From Legionella lytica (GTDB taxonomy: Bacteria > Pseudomonadota > Gammaproteobacteria > Legionellales > Legionellaceae), in NCBI RefSeq assembly GCF_023921225.1, contig NZ_CP071527.1:2322501-2386500 (forward strand): a stretch of DNA of 64,000 bases, in the 5' to 3' direction. The notes below the pieces were generated by a model. That model did not search any database. It was given only the letters and a program-made list of their open reading frames with translations, and was not told where the DNA came from. The translations under genes were made by a program, and so were the position numbers. How positions within the stretch are numbered: position 1 is the stretch's first letter; every line of letters begins with the position of its first letter. Shown here in pieces: positions 1-9,193 of the stretch.

Positions 1-1188
1 ATAGAAGAAGTTACTAATGAGTCATTAATTTGCTCTCAAGCGTGGCGAGAGTTGCGGGCAAAGAATGATTGGCAAGCCTTTCAACCTTATTTAAAAAAGC
101 TATTTGAAAAGGTAAAAACTATTGCTGAAATCAAATCCCAACTTTTTGCTAAATCACCCATAGATGTATTAATTGATGAATACTCACCTGGATTAGATTG
201 CAAAACAATTACACCGATTTTTAATTCTCTAAAGCAAGAATTACCAACATTGATTCCTAGAATTATGGAAAAGCAAAAGTATCGTACTATGAAGCCAATC
301 GCGGGTAATTTTGCGCTTGAGACTCAAAAACTGTTAGGCATGGAAGTTATGTCACGCTTAGGTTTTGATTTTAATCATGGCCGATTGGATGTGAGTCATC
401 ATCCCTTCTGTGGCGGGATTTCCACTGATGTTCGCATCACTACACGTTACAAAGAACATGAATTTCTCTCATCCCTTATGGCAATTACCCATGAAACTGG
501 GCATGCCTTGTATGAACAAGGTTTGCTAAAGGAGTGGCTGACTCAGCCCGTTGGGCATTCATTAGGTATGGCAGTACATGAAAGCCAATCTTTATTTATG
601 GAAATGCAAATTTGCCGCAGCTTAGAATTTATACGATTTCTAGTGCCCTTGACGAAAAATTATTTTGGCGAAGCACAAAATATTACTGAAGAAAACCTGT
701 TTTATCATTATACCCAGGTGAAGCCGAGTTTTATTCGTGTTGATGCGGATGAGGTGACTTATCCTTTGCATGTAATCTTACGCTATGAAATAGAACAACA
801 GTTATTCGCGGGTGATATTACGATTGATGACCTACCTGACGCGTGGGATTCCTATATGCAAAAGTATCTAGGTCTATCAACTAAAGGTGATAATAAAAAC
901 GGAGTTATGCAAGATGTACACTGGCCGTCAGGAATTTTCGGTTATTTTCCGGCCTATACCTTAGGTGCATTGATTGCTGCCCAGTTATTTTCCTCGGTAA
1001 AAAGAGCGATTCCTGATATTAAACAGCAAATTGCGCAAGGTGATTTTAAAGCTTTATTGTTGTGGTTAAGAGAGAATATCCATCAAAAAGCCAGATTATT
1101 GCCTTATCAGGAGTTATTGCACCAGGCAACTGGTGAGGAACTCAATCCACAGCATTATTTAATGCATATTCGTGAGCGGTATTTATAA
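1..1188 (+). CDS. M32 family metallocarboxypeptidase, C-terminal part (5' end outside window)
   Basis: A zinc carboxypeptidase of the thermostable carboxypeptidase (M32) family, which removes C-terminal residues from peptides in the cytoplasm. The reading frame is open from base 1 with no start, so the gene enters from the left. The visible part is about 395 residues against roughly 490-500 for the family, so about 100 N-terminal residues are missing. The zinc motif HETGH follows AIT near base 490, and the family-like stretches HHPFCGGISTDVRITTRY and SGIFGYFPAYTLGALIAAQ are both present. It is followed by a palindromic repeat and the convergent rnc gene. The family call is firm. I did not assign a substrate. 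Confidence 0.9.
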   Translation: MEEVTNESLICSQAWRELRAKNDWQAFQPYLKKLFEKVKTIAEIKSQLFAKSPIDVLIDEYSPGLDCKTITPIFNSLKQELPTLIPRIMEKQKYRTMKPIAGNFALETQKLLGMEVMSRLGFDFNHGRLDVSHHPFCGGISTDVRITTRYKEHEFLSSLMAITHETGHALYEQGLLKEWLTQPVGHSLGMAVHESQSLFMEMQICRSLEFIRFLVPLTKNYFGEAQNITEENLFYHYTQVKPSFIRVDADEVTYPLHVILRYEIEQQLFAGDITIDDLPDAWDSYMQKYLGLSTKGDNKNGVMQDVHWPSGIFGYFPAYTLGALIAAQLFSSVKRAIPDIKQQIAQGDFKALLLWLRENIHQKARLLPYQELLHQATGEELNPQHYLMHIRERYL

Positions 1189-1238
1189 TAACGTAGCCCT
1201 AACGTCACCCATTTTCACGTTCAAGTCACGGAATCTGC

Positions 1239-1338
1239 GTAGGCCGGGCCCATGGTCCGACGCTTCCCATCTTTCTCATGGAATCCAATTCATTATTACA
1301 CGTCTAAAATGAATTGTCGGGCCATGGGCTCGACCTAC
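1239..1338. repeat. Long imperfect inverted repeat between convergent genes
   Basis: The arms GTAGGCCGGGCCCATGGTCCGAC and GTCGGGCCATGGGCTCGACCTAC are near-complementary and separated by about 50 bases. The right arm contains the rnc stop codon. It belongs to the same GTAGG...CCTAC family as the repeats at 2810 and 50081. It may serve as a bidirectional transcription stop between the carboxypeptidase gene and rnc, but there is no T-run. Confidence 0.7.
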
Positions 1339-2018
1339 TTAGCTCTGGATTTTAATTGTTCCAGCATCGATTTTGCCGCTATTTGCTCTGCCTTCCGGCG
1401 GTTGGGGCCTTGACCATGGGTTATTTGCTTTGCCCCATCCACAGTACAAGTTACATAAAATATTTGATCATGCTCTTCACCTTCAACTTTCGTCAAAGCA
1501 TATTCAGGAAGAGCCAGCTTTTCAGCTTGCAAATATTCTTGAAGTTGGGTTTTAGAGTCTTTTAAACAATCGTTTAAATTAGGATCTTCGAGCCTAGACT
1601 TATATAGAGTTAAAATTACCTCTTTAGCCGCATCTACACCACCATCGAAAAAAATCGCTGCAAAGACAGCTTCCAAGGCATCAGAAAGAATAGAAGCACG
1701 GCGAAACCCACCGCTTTTTAATTCACCTTGGCCTAAATAGAGGTAATCACCTAAATCAAGTTCACGGGCAATCTCAACCAACATATCACCACGAACTAAA
1801 AAAGAACGCAAACGACTAAGCTGCCCTTCGCTTTGTTGCGGAAAACGATGGAATAATTCATTAGCAATAACAAAACTTAAAATGGAGTCGCCTAGAAACT
1901 CAAAACGTTCATAGTTATCACTACCAACGCTACAATGTGTCAAAGCTTGCTTCAAATAAGCTTGGTTACTGAATTGATAATTTAAGCGCCTGCATAATCT
2001 TTCTAAATTAATTTTCAC
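1335..2018 (-). CDS. rnc: Ribonuclease III
   Basis: An endoribonuclease that cuts double-stranded RNA in rRNA and mRNA processing. The 227-residue protein has the standard length. The RNase III signature ERFEFLGDSILSFVIANELF lies near residues 37-56, a second acidic catalytic region LSDALEAVFAAIFFDGG near 110-126, and a C-terminal double-stranded RNA-binding domain follows (DSKTQLQEYLQ ... KAEQIAAKSMLEQL). It lies directly downstream of lepB with a 16-base gap, and lepA-lepB-rnc on one strand is a common gammaproteobacterial order. The stop codon falls inside a palindromic repeat. Nothing is missing. Confidence 0.97.
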   Translation of the reverse strand: MKINLERLCRRLNYQFSNQAYLKQALTHCSVGSDNYERFEFLGDSILSFVIANELFHRFPQQSEGQLSRLRSFLVRGDMLVEIARELDLGDYLYLGQGELKSGGFRRASILSDALEAVFAAIFFDGGVDAAKEVILTLYKSRLEDPNLNDCLKDSKTQLQEYLQAEKLALPEYALTKVEGEEHDQIFYVTCTVDGAKQITHGQGPNRRKAEQIAAKSMLEQLKSRAK

Positions 2019-2034
2019 TACCAGGTATACCTCT

Positions 2035-2790
2035 TTAATGAATCATTTTACCTATATTAGACCAACGAACTGTACCCGTTTTACTGTCCCAGCTCATCCA
2101 AACTAAAAAGGCTTTCCCTCTGAAATAAGAGTTAGGAACAAAGCCCCAGAAACGACTGTCTGCGCTGTCGTCTCGGTTGTCACCCATCATAAAATAGCTG
2201 TCCTTAGGAACTACGATGTCAAAGTCTACTCCAGGAACATCCGTGCGAACAAAAATATTATGTACCACACCATTTAAATCTTCTGTGTATTTAGATACAG
2301 GCTTACCGGAACTTTCATCAATAGTATATTCAACAAAGGTTTGTTTTGCTTCTTTACCATTAATGGTCAATACCTTGTTGTGATAGCTAATTCTATCGCC
2401 GGGGACACCAATAACTCGTTTAATGTAATCATAAGAGGGATCGGGCGGCCAACGGAATACAGCTACCTCTCCCGTTTTGGGATCTGCAATTGATACTACC
2501 TTTTTTTCTATAACAGGCAATTTTAAACCGTAGGCAAATTTATTAACGGCAACAAAATCCCCTACTAGTAAAGTTGGCTCTAATGATCCTGACGGAATAC
2601 GAAATGGTTCGATAAGAAAAGAACGTAAAATCAATACCACAAAAAATACTGGGAAAAACGAACGTGCGTATTCAATAATCTTATTTGGCTTTTGCTCAGG
2701 AGTACGCTTTTTGGCCCAAAAGATAATATCTAATAGGTAAATTAACCCGCTGATAAATGATAATATAACTAATATTAAAGCAAAATTCAT
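2035..2790 (-). CDS. lepB: Signal peptidase I
   Basis: An inner membrane serine protease that removes Sec and Tat signal peptides at the periplasmic face. It has 251 residues. There is an N-terminal membrane segment (residues about 2-23) and a second one near 47-63. The catalytic Ser lies in RIPSGSLEPTLLVGDF, the catalytic Lys in YDYIKRVIGVPGDRIS, and the family box GDNRDDSADSRFWGFVP is intact. It lies between lepA and rnc on the same strand. A palindromic repeat fills the gap to lepA. Confidence 0.97.
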   Translation of the reverse strand: MNFALILVILSFISGLIYLLDIIFWAKKRTPEQKPNKIIEYARSFFPVFFVVLILRSFLIEPFRIPSGSLEPTLLVGDFVAVNKFAYGLKLPVIEKKVVSIADPKTGEVAVFRWPPDPSYDYIKRVIGVPGDRISYHNKVLTINGKEAKQTFVEYTIDESSGKPVSKYTEDLNGVVHNIFVRTDVPGVDFDIVVPKDSYFMMGDNRDDSADSRFWGFVPNSYFRGKAFLVWMSWDSKTGTVRWSNIGKMIH

Positions 2791-2809
2791 AAATCACATC
2801 CTATAAATT

Positions 2810-2883
2810 GTAGGTTGGGCCCATGGCCCAACAAGACATCGAGCCCCATCCAAGCTCGATGTTGGGCCAGGGCCCAACCTACA
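2810..2883. repeat. Palindromic dispersed repeat (GTAGGTTGGGC family)
   Basis: The outer arms GTAGGTTGGGCCCATGGCCCAAC and GTTGGGCCAGGGCCCAACCTAC fold on each other. The inner bases ATCGAGC...GCTCGAT form a second stem. This is a nearly complete copy of a family also seen at 1239, 34804, 50081 and 58453. It lies between lepA and lepB. Confidence 0.8.
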
Positions 2884-2905
2884 TGTCATTAATGACAGTG
2901 CGCTA

Positions 2906-4738
2906 TTACTTTTTATCTGTTTGGAATACCGCCATAAACGCTTCTTGAGGTATCTCAACATGACCAACCTGCTTCATGCGTTTTTTACCTGCCTTTTGCT
3001 TCTCTAGCAACTTACGTTTACGTGATACGTCACCACCATAACATTTTGCCGTTACGTTTTTGCGTAAGGCCTTAACGGTTTGGCGCGCAATAATATGACT
3101 TCCTAACGCAGCCTGAATGGCTACATCAAACATTTGTCTTGGAATCAAGTCCTTCATTTTTTCAGCAATTATTTTCCCGCGGCTGTGCGATGAAGAACGA
3201 TGGACAATAACAGAAAGCGCATCAACTCGCTCGCTATTAATTAAGATATCCATTTTTACCAAATCAGCTTCTTGGAATCGTAAGAAGTTATAATCCAAAG
3301 AAGCATAACCCCGGCTGACTGATTTCAAGCGGTCAAAGAAGTCAGAAACCACTTCGCTCATGGGTATGTCATAGGTAACAGAAACTTGACGACCACTATA
3401 GGTCATGTTGACCTGCACACCACGACGCTCAATACATAAATTGATGATAGGTCCTAAATAATCTTGGGGGACTAAAATATTAGCCCGCACAATAGGCTCA
3501 TACATTTCTTTAATTTGCGGTAAAGGTGGTAAATGCGATGGGTTATCAATTAATAAAGTCTCCCCTTTTTGGGTAATAATTTGATAAACCACTGTGGGGG
3601 CTGTCGAAATTAAATCAAGGTTATATTCACGCTCTAAGCGCTCTTGAATAATTTCCATATGCAACATGCCTAAGAAGCCACAACGGAAACCAAAACCTAA
3701 AGCTTCAGAAGACTCAGGTTCATAAAATAAAGAAGCATCGTTCAGACTTAATTTAGCTAAGGCTTCGCGGAACGCTTCAAAATCATCCGCGCTAATCGGG
3801 AATAACCCTGCATAAACCTGAGGTTTAACACGTTGGAATCCAGGTAAAACGCTAGCAGCCTGATTTTTTTCCAAGGTTAAAGTATCCCCAACAGGAGCAC
3901 CTTGAATTTCTTTAATACCAGCAACCACATAACCTACTTCACCAGCGTTTAACGCATCTAATTTGGTACGCTTAGGAGTAAAGACACCAACCTGATCTAC
4001 TTCATAAGAACGTCCAGTAGACATTACTCGCATCTTATCGCCTTTGCGAATAGAACCATTCACAATACGCACTAAAGAAACTACGCCTAGATAACTGTCA
4101 AACCAGGAATCAATGATCAGCGCTTGTAATGGCTCATCAATATTACCTTCTGGTGGGGGAATATTGGCAACCAAAGCTTCCAACACATCTTCAACACCCA
4201 AACCACTTTTCGCACTAGCGCGTATGGCATCATGAGCATCTACACCGATAATATCTTCAATTTCAGCGATCACGCGCTCAGGTTCAGCCTGAGGCAAGTC
4301 AATCTTATTTAAGACAGGCAATACCGTTAAAGACTGATCAATGGCGGTGTAACATACTGCTACTGTTTGTGCTTCAACTCCTTGAGCCGCATCAACTACC
4401 AGGAGTGCGCCCTCACAAGCTGCTAATGAACGCGATACCTCATAGCTAAAATCTACGTGTCCTGGGGTATCAATAAAGTTCAACAGGTAGGTCTTACCGT
4501 CTTGGGCTTTATAATTTAATGAAACACACTGAGCCTTAATGGTAATACCGCGCTCACGCTCAATATCCATAGAATCAAGTACTTGCGCACTCATTTCACG
4601 CTCAGTTAACCCACCGCACACTTGAATAAATCGATCTGCTAAAGTCGATTTTCCATGGTCAATATGGGCAATAATTGAAAAATTGCGAATCCGCTTTAAA
4701 TCACTCAATTCAGCTAACCTTTTTTGCAAATAGCGCAT
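2906..4738 (-). CDS. lepA: Elongation factor 4 (ribosomal back-translocase GTPase)
   Basis: A translational GTPase that acts on stalled or mis-translocated ribosomes. The 610-residue protein has the G1 motif AHIDHGKST (residues about 24-32), a G3 region with DTPGH, and NKID as G4. Its C-terminal domain is typical of LepA, with [19 protein letters not shown] near the end. The start used gives about ten residues before the usual beginning at SDLKRIRNF, so a TTG at LSDLK could be the true start. Alternatively the extension is real. It is the first gene of the lepA-lepB-rnc strand, with the divergent mltB upstream. Confidence 0.97.
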   Translation of the reverse strand: MRYLQKRLAELSDLKRIRNFSIIAHIDHGKSTLADRFIQVCGGLTEREMSAQVLDSMDIERERGITIKAQCVSLNYKAQDGKTYLLNFIDTPGHVDFSYEVSRSLAACEGALLVVDAAQGVEAQTVAVCYTAIDQSLTVLPVLNKIDLPQAEPERVIAEIEDIIGVDAHDAIRASAKSGLGVEDVLEALVANIPPPEGNIDEPLQALIIDSWFDSYLGVVSLVRIVNGSIRKGDKMRVMSTGRSYEVDQVGVFTPKRTKLDALNAGEVGYVVAGIKEIQGAPVGDTLTLEKNQAASVLPGFQRVKPQVYAGLFPISADDFEAFREALAKLSLNDASLFYEPESSEALGFGFRCGFLGMLHMEIIQERLEREYNLDLISTAPTVVYQIITQKGETLLIDNPSHLPPLPQIKEMYEPIVRANILVPQDYLGPIINLCIERRGVQVNMTYSGRQVSVTYDIPMSEVVSDFFDRLKSVSRGYASLDYNFLRFQEADLVKMDILINSERVDALSVIVHRSSSHSRGKIIAEKMKDLIPRQMFDVAIQAALGSHIIARQTVKALRKNVTAKCYGGDVSRKRKLLEKQKAGKKRMKQVGHVEIPQEAFMAVFQTDKK

Positions 4739-4779
4739 TTTAGCTTAAATACGCGCCAGCTTAAAGTCATTACAAAAAT

Positions 4780-4808
4780 TTGCTAATATTCCACTTTTTT
4801 AATAGAAT
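4780..4808 (+). promoter_or_regulatory. Probable sigma-70 promoter of mltB-lspL-lspM
   Basis: TTGCTA, a 17-base spacer and TAGAAT lie 24-36 bases upstream of the two possible mltB start codons. Four of six bases match the -35 consensus and five of six the -10, and the spacing is ideal. It lies in the short gap between divergent lepA and mltB. This is a sequence match only. Confidence 0.45.
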
Positions 4809-4843
4809 TTTTTTCTTACGCTTCCACATAGATGAGACTTACA

Positions 4844-5869
4844 ATGCAACGAATAATCAGACTGGGTTTTGCCGCGTTAATACTCGCTCTTTTTTCCTTT
4901 GCGTCGTATGCAATAGACACTGCCTTCACCAAACGTAAAGATGTACAGCAATTTATTCAAGAAATGGTTAAAAAACACCATTTTAATGCCAGACAACTGA
5001 CCGCCACGATGAATCAAGTCAAGTTGCAGCCGCAAATTATAGAATCCATGGAAAGACCTTACGAAAAGAAAAATTGGGATGTTTACCGTGATATATTCTT
5101 AACCCCTGCTCGCATAAAAGGCGGTGTAGATTATTGGGCTGCGAATAGAAAGACTTTAGAAAAAGCACAACAGAAATATGGTGTGCCAGCAGAAATGATC
5201 GTCGCTATTTTAGGTGTAGAAACTCTATATGGTGAGCGTCAGGGAGACCACAGAGTACTCGATGCTCTAGCCACTTTAGCCTTCGATTATCCTAAACGTA
5301 GCCGATACTTCAAACATGAGTTAAAAGAATATTTACTGCTTTGTCGTGAACATAATCTTCCTGCAACGCAATATAAAGGTTCTTATGCTGGTGCTATTGG
5401 TCAACCCCAATTTATGCCAAGCAGCTATCGAAATTTTGCGGTTGACTTCAAAAATAAAGGCAGACGTGATTTAGTAAATAATAATGATGATGCCATAGCA
5501 AGTATCGCTAATTATTTCAAAGCCCATGGTTGGCAAACGAATGGCGGTGTTGCTCAGCATGCAAAACTGATAGGAACACGTTACAAAAATATGCAAATGA
5601 ACCCTAGAACTGCGAATTATAACTATTCACAGTTAACCGCAAATGGCATAAAACCCGTAACCGCAGCACATAATCATCCGGGACGTGCAGCACTGATGGA
5701 GTTAGTTACCGCGCAAGGCAATGAATACTGGATTGCTTATCCAAATTTCTTTGTAATTACTCGCTATAACTCAAGTCCACAATATGCGCTGGTAGTTTAT
5801 TTATTATCACAACAATTAAAACAACAATGGGTAGCAATGAACGCAAAAAAGCATAGGGCTTATGTATAG
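4844..5869 (+). CDS. mltB: Lytic murein transglycosylase B-like protein
   Basis: A periplasmic muramidase of the MltB family that cleaves the glycan backbone of peptidoglycan. It has an N-terminal signal sequence (IIRLGFAALILALFSFASYA), the family box VPAEMIVAILGVETLYGE with the catalytic Glu, and a second box SYAGAIGQPQFMPSSYRNFA. I start it at the second ATG (MQRII) because a GAG-containing ribosome site precedes that codon. The first ATG, 12 bases upstream at 4832, is also possible. There is no clear lipobox, so it may be a soluble periplasmic form. Its stop codon overlaps the GTG start of lspL, suggesting one transcript. Confidence 0.92.
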   Translation: MQRIIRLGFAALILALFSFASYAIDTAFTKRKDVQQFIQEMVKKHHFNARQLTATMNQVKLQPQIIESMERPYEKKNWDVYRDIFLTPARIKGGVDYWAANRKTLEKAQQKYGVPAEMIVAILGVETLYGERQGDHRVLDALATLAFDYPKRSRYFKHELKEYLLLCREHNLPATQYKGSYAGAIGQPQFMPSSYRNFAVDFKNKGRRDLVNNNDDAIASIANYFKAHGWQTNGGVAQHAKLIGTRYKNMQMNPRTANYNYSQLTANGIKPVTAAHNHPGRAALMELVTAQGNEYWIAYPNFFVITRYNSSPQYALVVYLLSQQLKQQWVAMNAKKHRAYV

Positions 5870-7008
5870 TGGATACATTATTCTTATTCACTAAGCATCT
5901 TAATGACGAGGGATGTCTTTGCTTAAAACTTGATGCAGATGGGGTTACAAATACCCCACCTGCGCAACGAAGTTTTACAGAAATCCAAACTTTACAACAA
6001 GACTGTGATACAGTCGTTATTGAAAGCTGCGCTAATGCCAGCCTTTTAACTCTTGAACTACCTTGGTTGCCAGATCGAAAAGCACGCATCGCCATTCCCT
6101 ATGCTCTGGAAGATAAATTAGCCCAGTCTCTTGACGAGCTGCATTTTGCATTTGATAAAGCAAGATATCAAAACAACCACTATTTAATTGCAGCAATAAG
6201 CAAGCAAAGAATGCATTATATTATGAGCTTGTTGACTGAAAAAAATGTTGAATTTACCGCCATTACTTTAGATTGGTTTGCATTAGAACCCGAAGAACTC
6301 TGCATTAGTGAACGTGATTTACTCGTTAACTCAGATGATTTTAGGGGAGAGCTTTCTGGCGATTTAGCAGATAGTTATATAAAAAAGCATCCGCTTTATA
6401 CTCCTCTGATGTTTACAGACAGTCTCATTAAAGTCGAACTAGATACAATAAAAAAACAAGAAACCTCTTATGAGTGGATTGCTAAAAGAACGTTAAATGC
6501 CAAATTAATGAATCTTTGCCAAGGCGAAATGCAACATGGCAACAAGTCGGATTGGATTAAGAAAGGATATCTGCTTGCTGGTGCTTTATTTTGTTTTTGG
6601 TTGGTGTCGCTGATTTTGGTTAATACCATTAATCTCTATTTTTTGAATAAACAAACAGCCCAAATTGATAGACAAATTGCTGAAATTTATCATGGCTTTT
6701 TCCCTGATGCCAAACAAGTCATTAGCCCTAAATTTCGTATTATGCAATTACTAAAGAACAATAATAACGACGGGCAAACTCGTTTTTGGTTTTTACTCAA
6801 CCAATTTTCCAAGGTCATGGACAGCACGCAATTTACCTTGGAGCAATTTCGTTATCAAAATAAAACCCTATCCGTTACCCTAATCAGCCCTGACTTTGCT
6901 AAATTGGAAAAACTCGAAAACCAATTGAAGCAATCACAGCTTAATGTCAAACAGACGCAAGCATCAACTCATGAACAGCAAGTTGTTGCAACCCTGGAGT
7001 TATCATGA
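5869..7008 (+). CDS. lspL: Type II secretion system protein L
   Basis: GspL is the bitopic inner membrane subunit that anchors the GspE ATPase to the type II secretion assembly platform. The 379-residue protein has a large cytoplasmic N-terminal part, one membrane segment (GYLLAGALFCFWLVSLILV, residues about 227-245) and a periplasmic ferredoxin-like C-terminal part. The start is GTG, sharing its G with the mltB stop. lspM follows with a four-base overlap. The separate LM pair away from other gsp genes matches the split lsp arrangement known in Legionella. The protein is divergent, and the call rests on topology plus the lspM partner. Confidence 0.85.
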   Translation: MDTLFLFTKHLNDEGCLCLKLDADGVTNTPPAQRSFTEIQTLQQDCDTVVIESCANASLLTLELPWLPDRKARIAIPYALEDKLAQSLDELHFAFDKARYQNNHYLIAAISKQRMHYIMSLLTEKNVEFTAITLDWFALEPEELCISERDLLVNSDDFRGELSGDLADSYIKKHPLYTPLMFTDSLIKVELDTIKKQETSYEWIAKRTLNAKLMNLCQGEMQHGNKSDWIKKGYLLAGALFCFWLVSLILVNTINLYFLNKQTAQIDRQIAEIYHGFFPDAKQVISPKFRIMQLLKNNNNDGQTRFWFLLNQFSKVMDSTQFTLEQFRYQNKTLSVTLISPDFAKLEKLENQLKQSQLNVKQTQASTHEQQVVATLELS

Positions 7009-7475
7009 GAGCTTATTTAAGTTCGCTAAATGAGCGAGAAAGATGGATGGTAATTTGTGCTGCAGTCTGTCTTGCTCTTTATTGTTATTACCTATTTTTG
7101 TATGCCCCATTGAGCCGCCAGGTCAACCAAAAATCCACACAATTGGTTGAGAAAATAACCACTTTGGATTGGATGAAAAAAGTTAAAGGACAAAACCTGC
7201 GACCTAACAACAAAGAAACTGTTGATAATAGTCAGCTGCTCACAATTTTAGCAACACAGCTAAAAGAACACACCTTGCAAAAATATCCTTATCAGTTACA
7301 ACAAACTGGTTCCGGAGATATTCAACTGACTTTTGAAACAGTACCGTTTAATTTGTTTGTTACTTGGTTAACCAAAATTAATGAACGATATGCACTTACC
7401 ATCAAGCAATTTAATGCGGAAAAAACGCCCACTGCGGGAGTAGCTCGCGTGATGATTTTGATGAGTGCAGCTTAA
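7005..7475 (+). CDS. lspM: Type II secretion system protein M
   Basis: GspM is the small inner membrane partner of GspL. The 156-residue protein begins with a short cytoplasmic segment, one membrane helix (WMVICAAVCLALYCYYLFLYA, residues about 14-34) and a periplasmic remainder. This is the usual GspM topology and length. The start codon overlaps the lspL stop (ATGA), so translation is probably coupled. It is followed by a degenerate palindromic repeat. Confidence 0.85.
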   Translation: MRAYLSSLNERERWMVICAAVCLALYCYYLFLYAPLSRQVNQKSTQLVEKITTLDWMKKVKGQNLRPNNKETVDNSQLLTILATQLKEHTLQKYPYQLQQTGSGDIQLTFETVPFNLFVTWLTKINERYALTIKQFNAEKTPTAGVARVMILMSAA

Positions 7476-7486
7476 AATAATTGTTC

Positions 7487-7550
7487 ATTGGACCTATGGG
7501 CCAACAACAAATGCATCGCACCACGGCAAAGCATCATGTTGGCCAACCCA
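7487..7550. repeat. Degenerate palindromic repeat
   Basis: The segment has TTGGACCTATGGGCCAAC on the left and ATGTTGGCCAACCC on the right, with ATGCATCGC...GCATCAT between them. It looks like a decayed copy of the GTTGGGC/GCCCAAC family. It lies between convergent lspM and the nuclease gene. Confidence 0.5.
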
Positions 7551-7581
7551 AAAGTTCTGGCCCGCAAATTTATTTTCGCCC

Positions 7582-8412
7582 CTACGAAGCCGTAAGCAAT
7601 AAAGCCAACCGATAACCAGCCAAAGCAATTCGCTGTTTAATCAACTCTTGAGATTGTTTTTGATATTCTAAACTGGGTACTTCTTTTTCTGTCGTGGAGT
7701 AAACCCAATTTTTAGCTAAACTATAACTTTCCTGAGCCCAGATTTTAGGAGGTGCGTTTAACTCTTGATTAGAAAAATAATCCCGAGGATAAGCACTAGT
7801 AATTTCTTCAGCGATGCGTTGAAGTTTCTCCTCAGAAAGATCTTTAAATAGGCCAAAGTTGCTATCCCATAGTGCATGCAACGTGATCAATGATTCTTGA
7901 TGATTCGGATCTTTTACCCAAAATAAATTTCCCCCTTCATCCCCCTGAGGTAATTCTTTATTGGAGCGTGCAATAGCATGCAAAGGCTGGTGTAAATCCC
8001 CCGTAATGTGAACAAGAAACGATGTAAATCGTGCTTGCTCACTAGGTGGTACCTCTTTATTTGATAATACACGATTAATTTGCGCTAAAGCCCATACTGC
8101 ATTATCAGTATCCACAGAAACGCCCGTTGCAGAACCATCACTACTGTACGGTGTGTCTAGATAATGCCAGTGAGTATAAGCCTCTATCGACTGTTTACGT
8201 ATTGCATCAGGCCAAGTAGCAAGATTAGCCTTTGGATAGTCTCTTCGCAACGTTTGAGTTAATTCATCAAATTTTCTTTGTGATTCAAAATCCAAATTAT
8301 TATAAGCAATTAAAGCAACCAAACGGTGCCCAGAATCCCACCAAGCAAAGGCATTAAATGAGCAAAAAAAACAACCAAACAACATAAAGCCACGAATGCT
8401 AATACGCAACAT
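7582..8412 (-). CDS. S1/P1-type zinc-dependent nuclease, secreted
   Basis: A single-strand-preferring nuclease of the S1/P1 family, which uses three zinc ions. After the signal peptide (FMLFGCFFCSFNAFA) the mature protein would begin WWDSGHRLVALIAYNNL, where the N-terminal Trp and nearby His are zinc ligands in this family. Further ligands are visible in YTHWHYLDTPY, FLVHITGDLHQPLHA and TLHALWDSNF. I start it at the ATG at 8412, which has a CGGGA site upstream. A TTG 24 bases further upstream would add eight residues. Export is likely by Sec and possibly onward by the type II system, whose lspLM genes are next door. Confidence 0.92.
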   Translation of the reverse strand: MLRISIRGFMLFGCFFCSFNAFAWWDSGHRLVALIAYNNLDFESQRKFDELTQTLRRDYPKANLATWPDAIRKQSIEAYTHWHYLDTPYSSDGSATGVSVDTDNAVWALAQINRVLSNKEVPPSEQARFTSFLVHITGDLHQPLHAIARSNKELPQGDEGGNLFWVKDPNHQESLITLHALWDSNFGLFKDLSEEKLQRIAEEITSAYPRDYFSNQELNAPPKIWAQESYSLAKNWVYSTTEKEVPSLEYQKQSQELIKQRIALAGYRLALLLTAS

Positions 8413-8460
8413 AATAAATCCCGAATGAACGTTCAATCCCGGCTTATATAGTATCGCTTA

Positions 8461-9000
8461 TCATTGCTGCACACTACTCCAGCTTTTTACTGTAGCCCCA
8501 TTACGAAGAGCGGCAGGTAAAGAACTTAAAGCTTTTTGCGCATCAGCAGCATCCTTATAAGAGCCATATACGCCACTGTAATAATTTTTTCCATTGCGTT
8601 GATATTTTACTTGGGCCATACGATTTTGCTTAGGTGCTTTATAAAGAACTTGTGCTACCTTTGAAGCCTTCTCTCCATTAGCTAACTCAATAGTATAACT
8701 TTGCGGGCTTTGATTACGCACCCACTCTTCATCACGCTCATGGAATGAAACAGGAGAACGCATATCACCTACATGGTAAGAATCGGGCACAATCACATCA
8801 CGCGGGGTTCTGATTGAATAATTGTATTTGTAATTAGAACTAGAATTTCCATAATTACTTTGCATATAGAGTTGGCTATTGTCATAACTAGCATACGCAG
8901 GATAATACAAATTTTCACTCGTTTGATTGTCCACAAGCGTACACGCAGACATACTTAAAACACTTAACCCGACGATGGCGAATTTAATATTATTATTCAT
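8461..9000 (-). CDS. SPOR-domain lipoprotein
   Basis: A small envelope protein with a lipoprotein signal (AIVGLSVLSMSAC, lipidated Cys near residue 20) and a Tyr/Asn/Ser-rich low-complexity linker (residues about 30-70). A C-terminal SPOR-like domain begins at SPQSYTIELANG and ends with NGATVKSWSSVQQ. SPOR domains bind denuded septal peptidoglycan, so a role at the division site or in cell-wall maintenance is likely. It is transcribed on its own strand, upstream of the nuclease with only a short gap. The exact partner is not evident. Confidence 0.8.
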   Translation of the reverse strand: MNNNIKFAIVGLSVLSMSACTLVDNQTSENLYYPAYASYDNSQLYMQSNYGNSSSNYKYNYSIRTPRDVIVPDSYHVGDMRSPVSFHERDEEWVRNQSPQSYTIELANGEKASKVAQVLYKAPKQNRMAQVKYQRNGKNYYSGVYGSYKDAADAQKALSSLPAALRNGATVKSWSSVQQ

Positions 9001-9193
9001 TATTATTCCCCTGGTTATAAGCTTCCTTATTAATTGTTATCTTCCAAACCCGGAAAAACTTTAGAAAAAAACTCTTTGTTCAAATTGTTTTAGTCTGGTG
9101 GCTATCTTAAATCAGTGAAATATGAGCCAACCCTATTGTTTCAACTAATAGTATGGCTTACAGTTACTGTTTTATCATTTCACGGCAAGATTT

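Noticed and set aside
1..51. Treating the first gene as complete from the codon at 52
   Set aside because: The frame is open through base 1 and the protein lacks about 100 family residues, so the start is outside the window.
5757..6095. Minus-strand open frame of 112 codons over mltB/lspL
   Set aside because: It lies opposite well-supported coding sequence and has a biased, non-protein composition.
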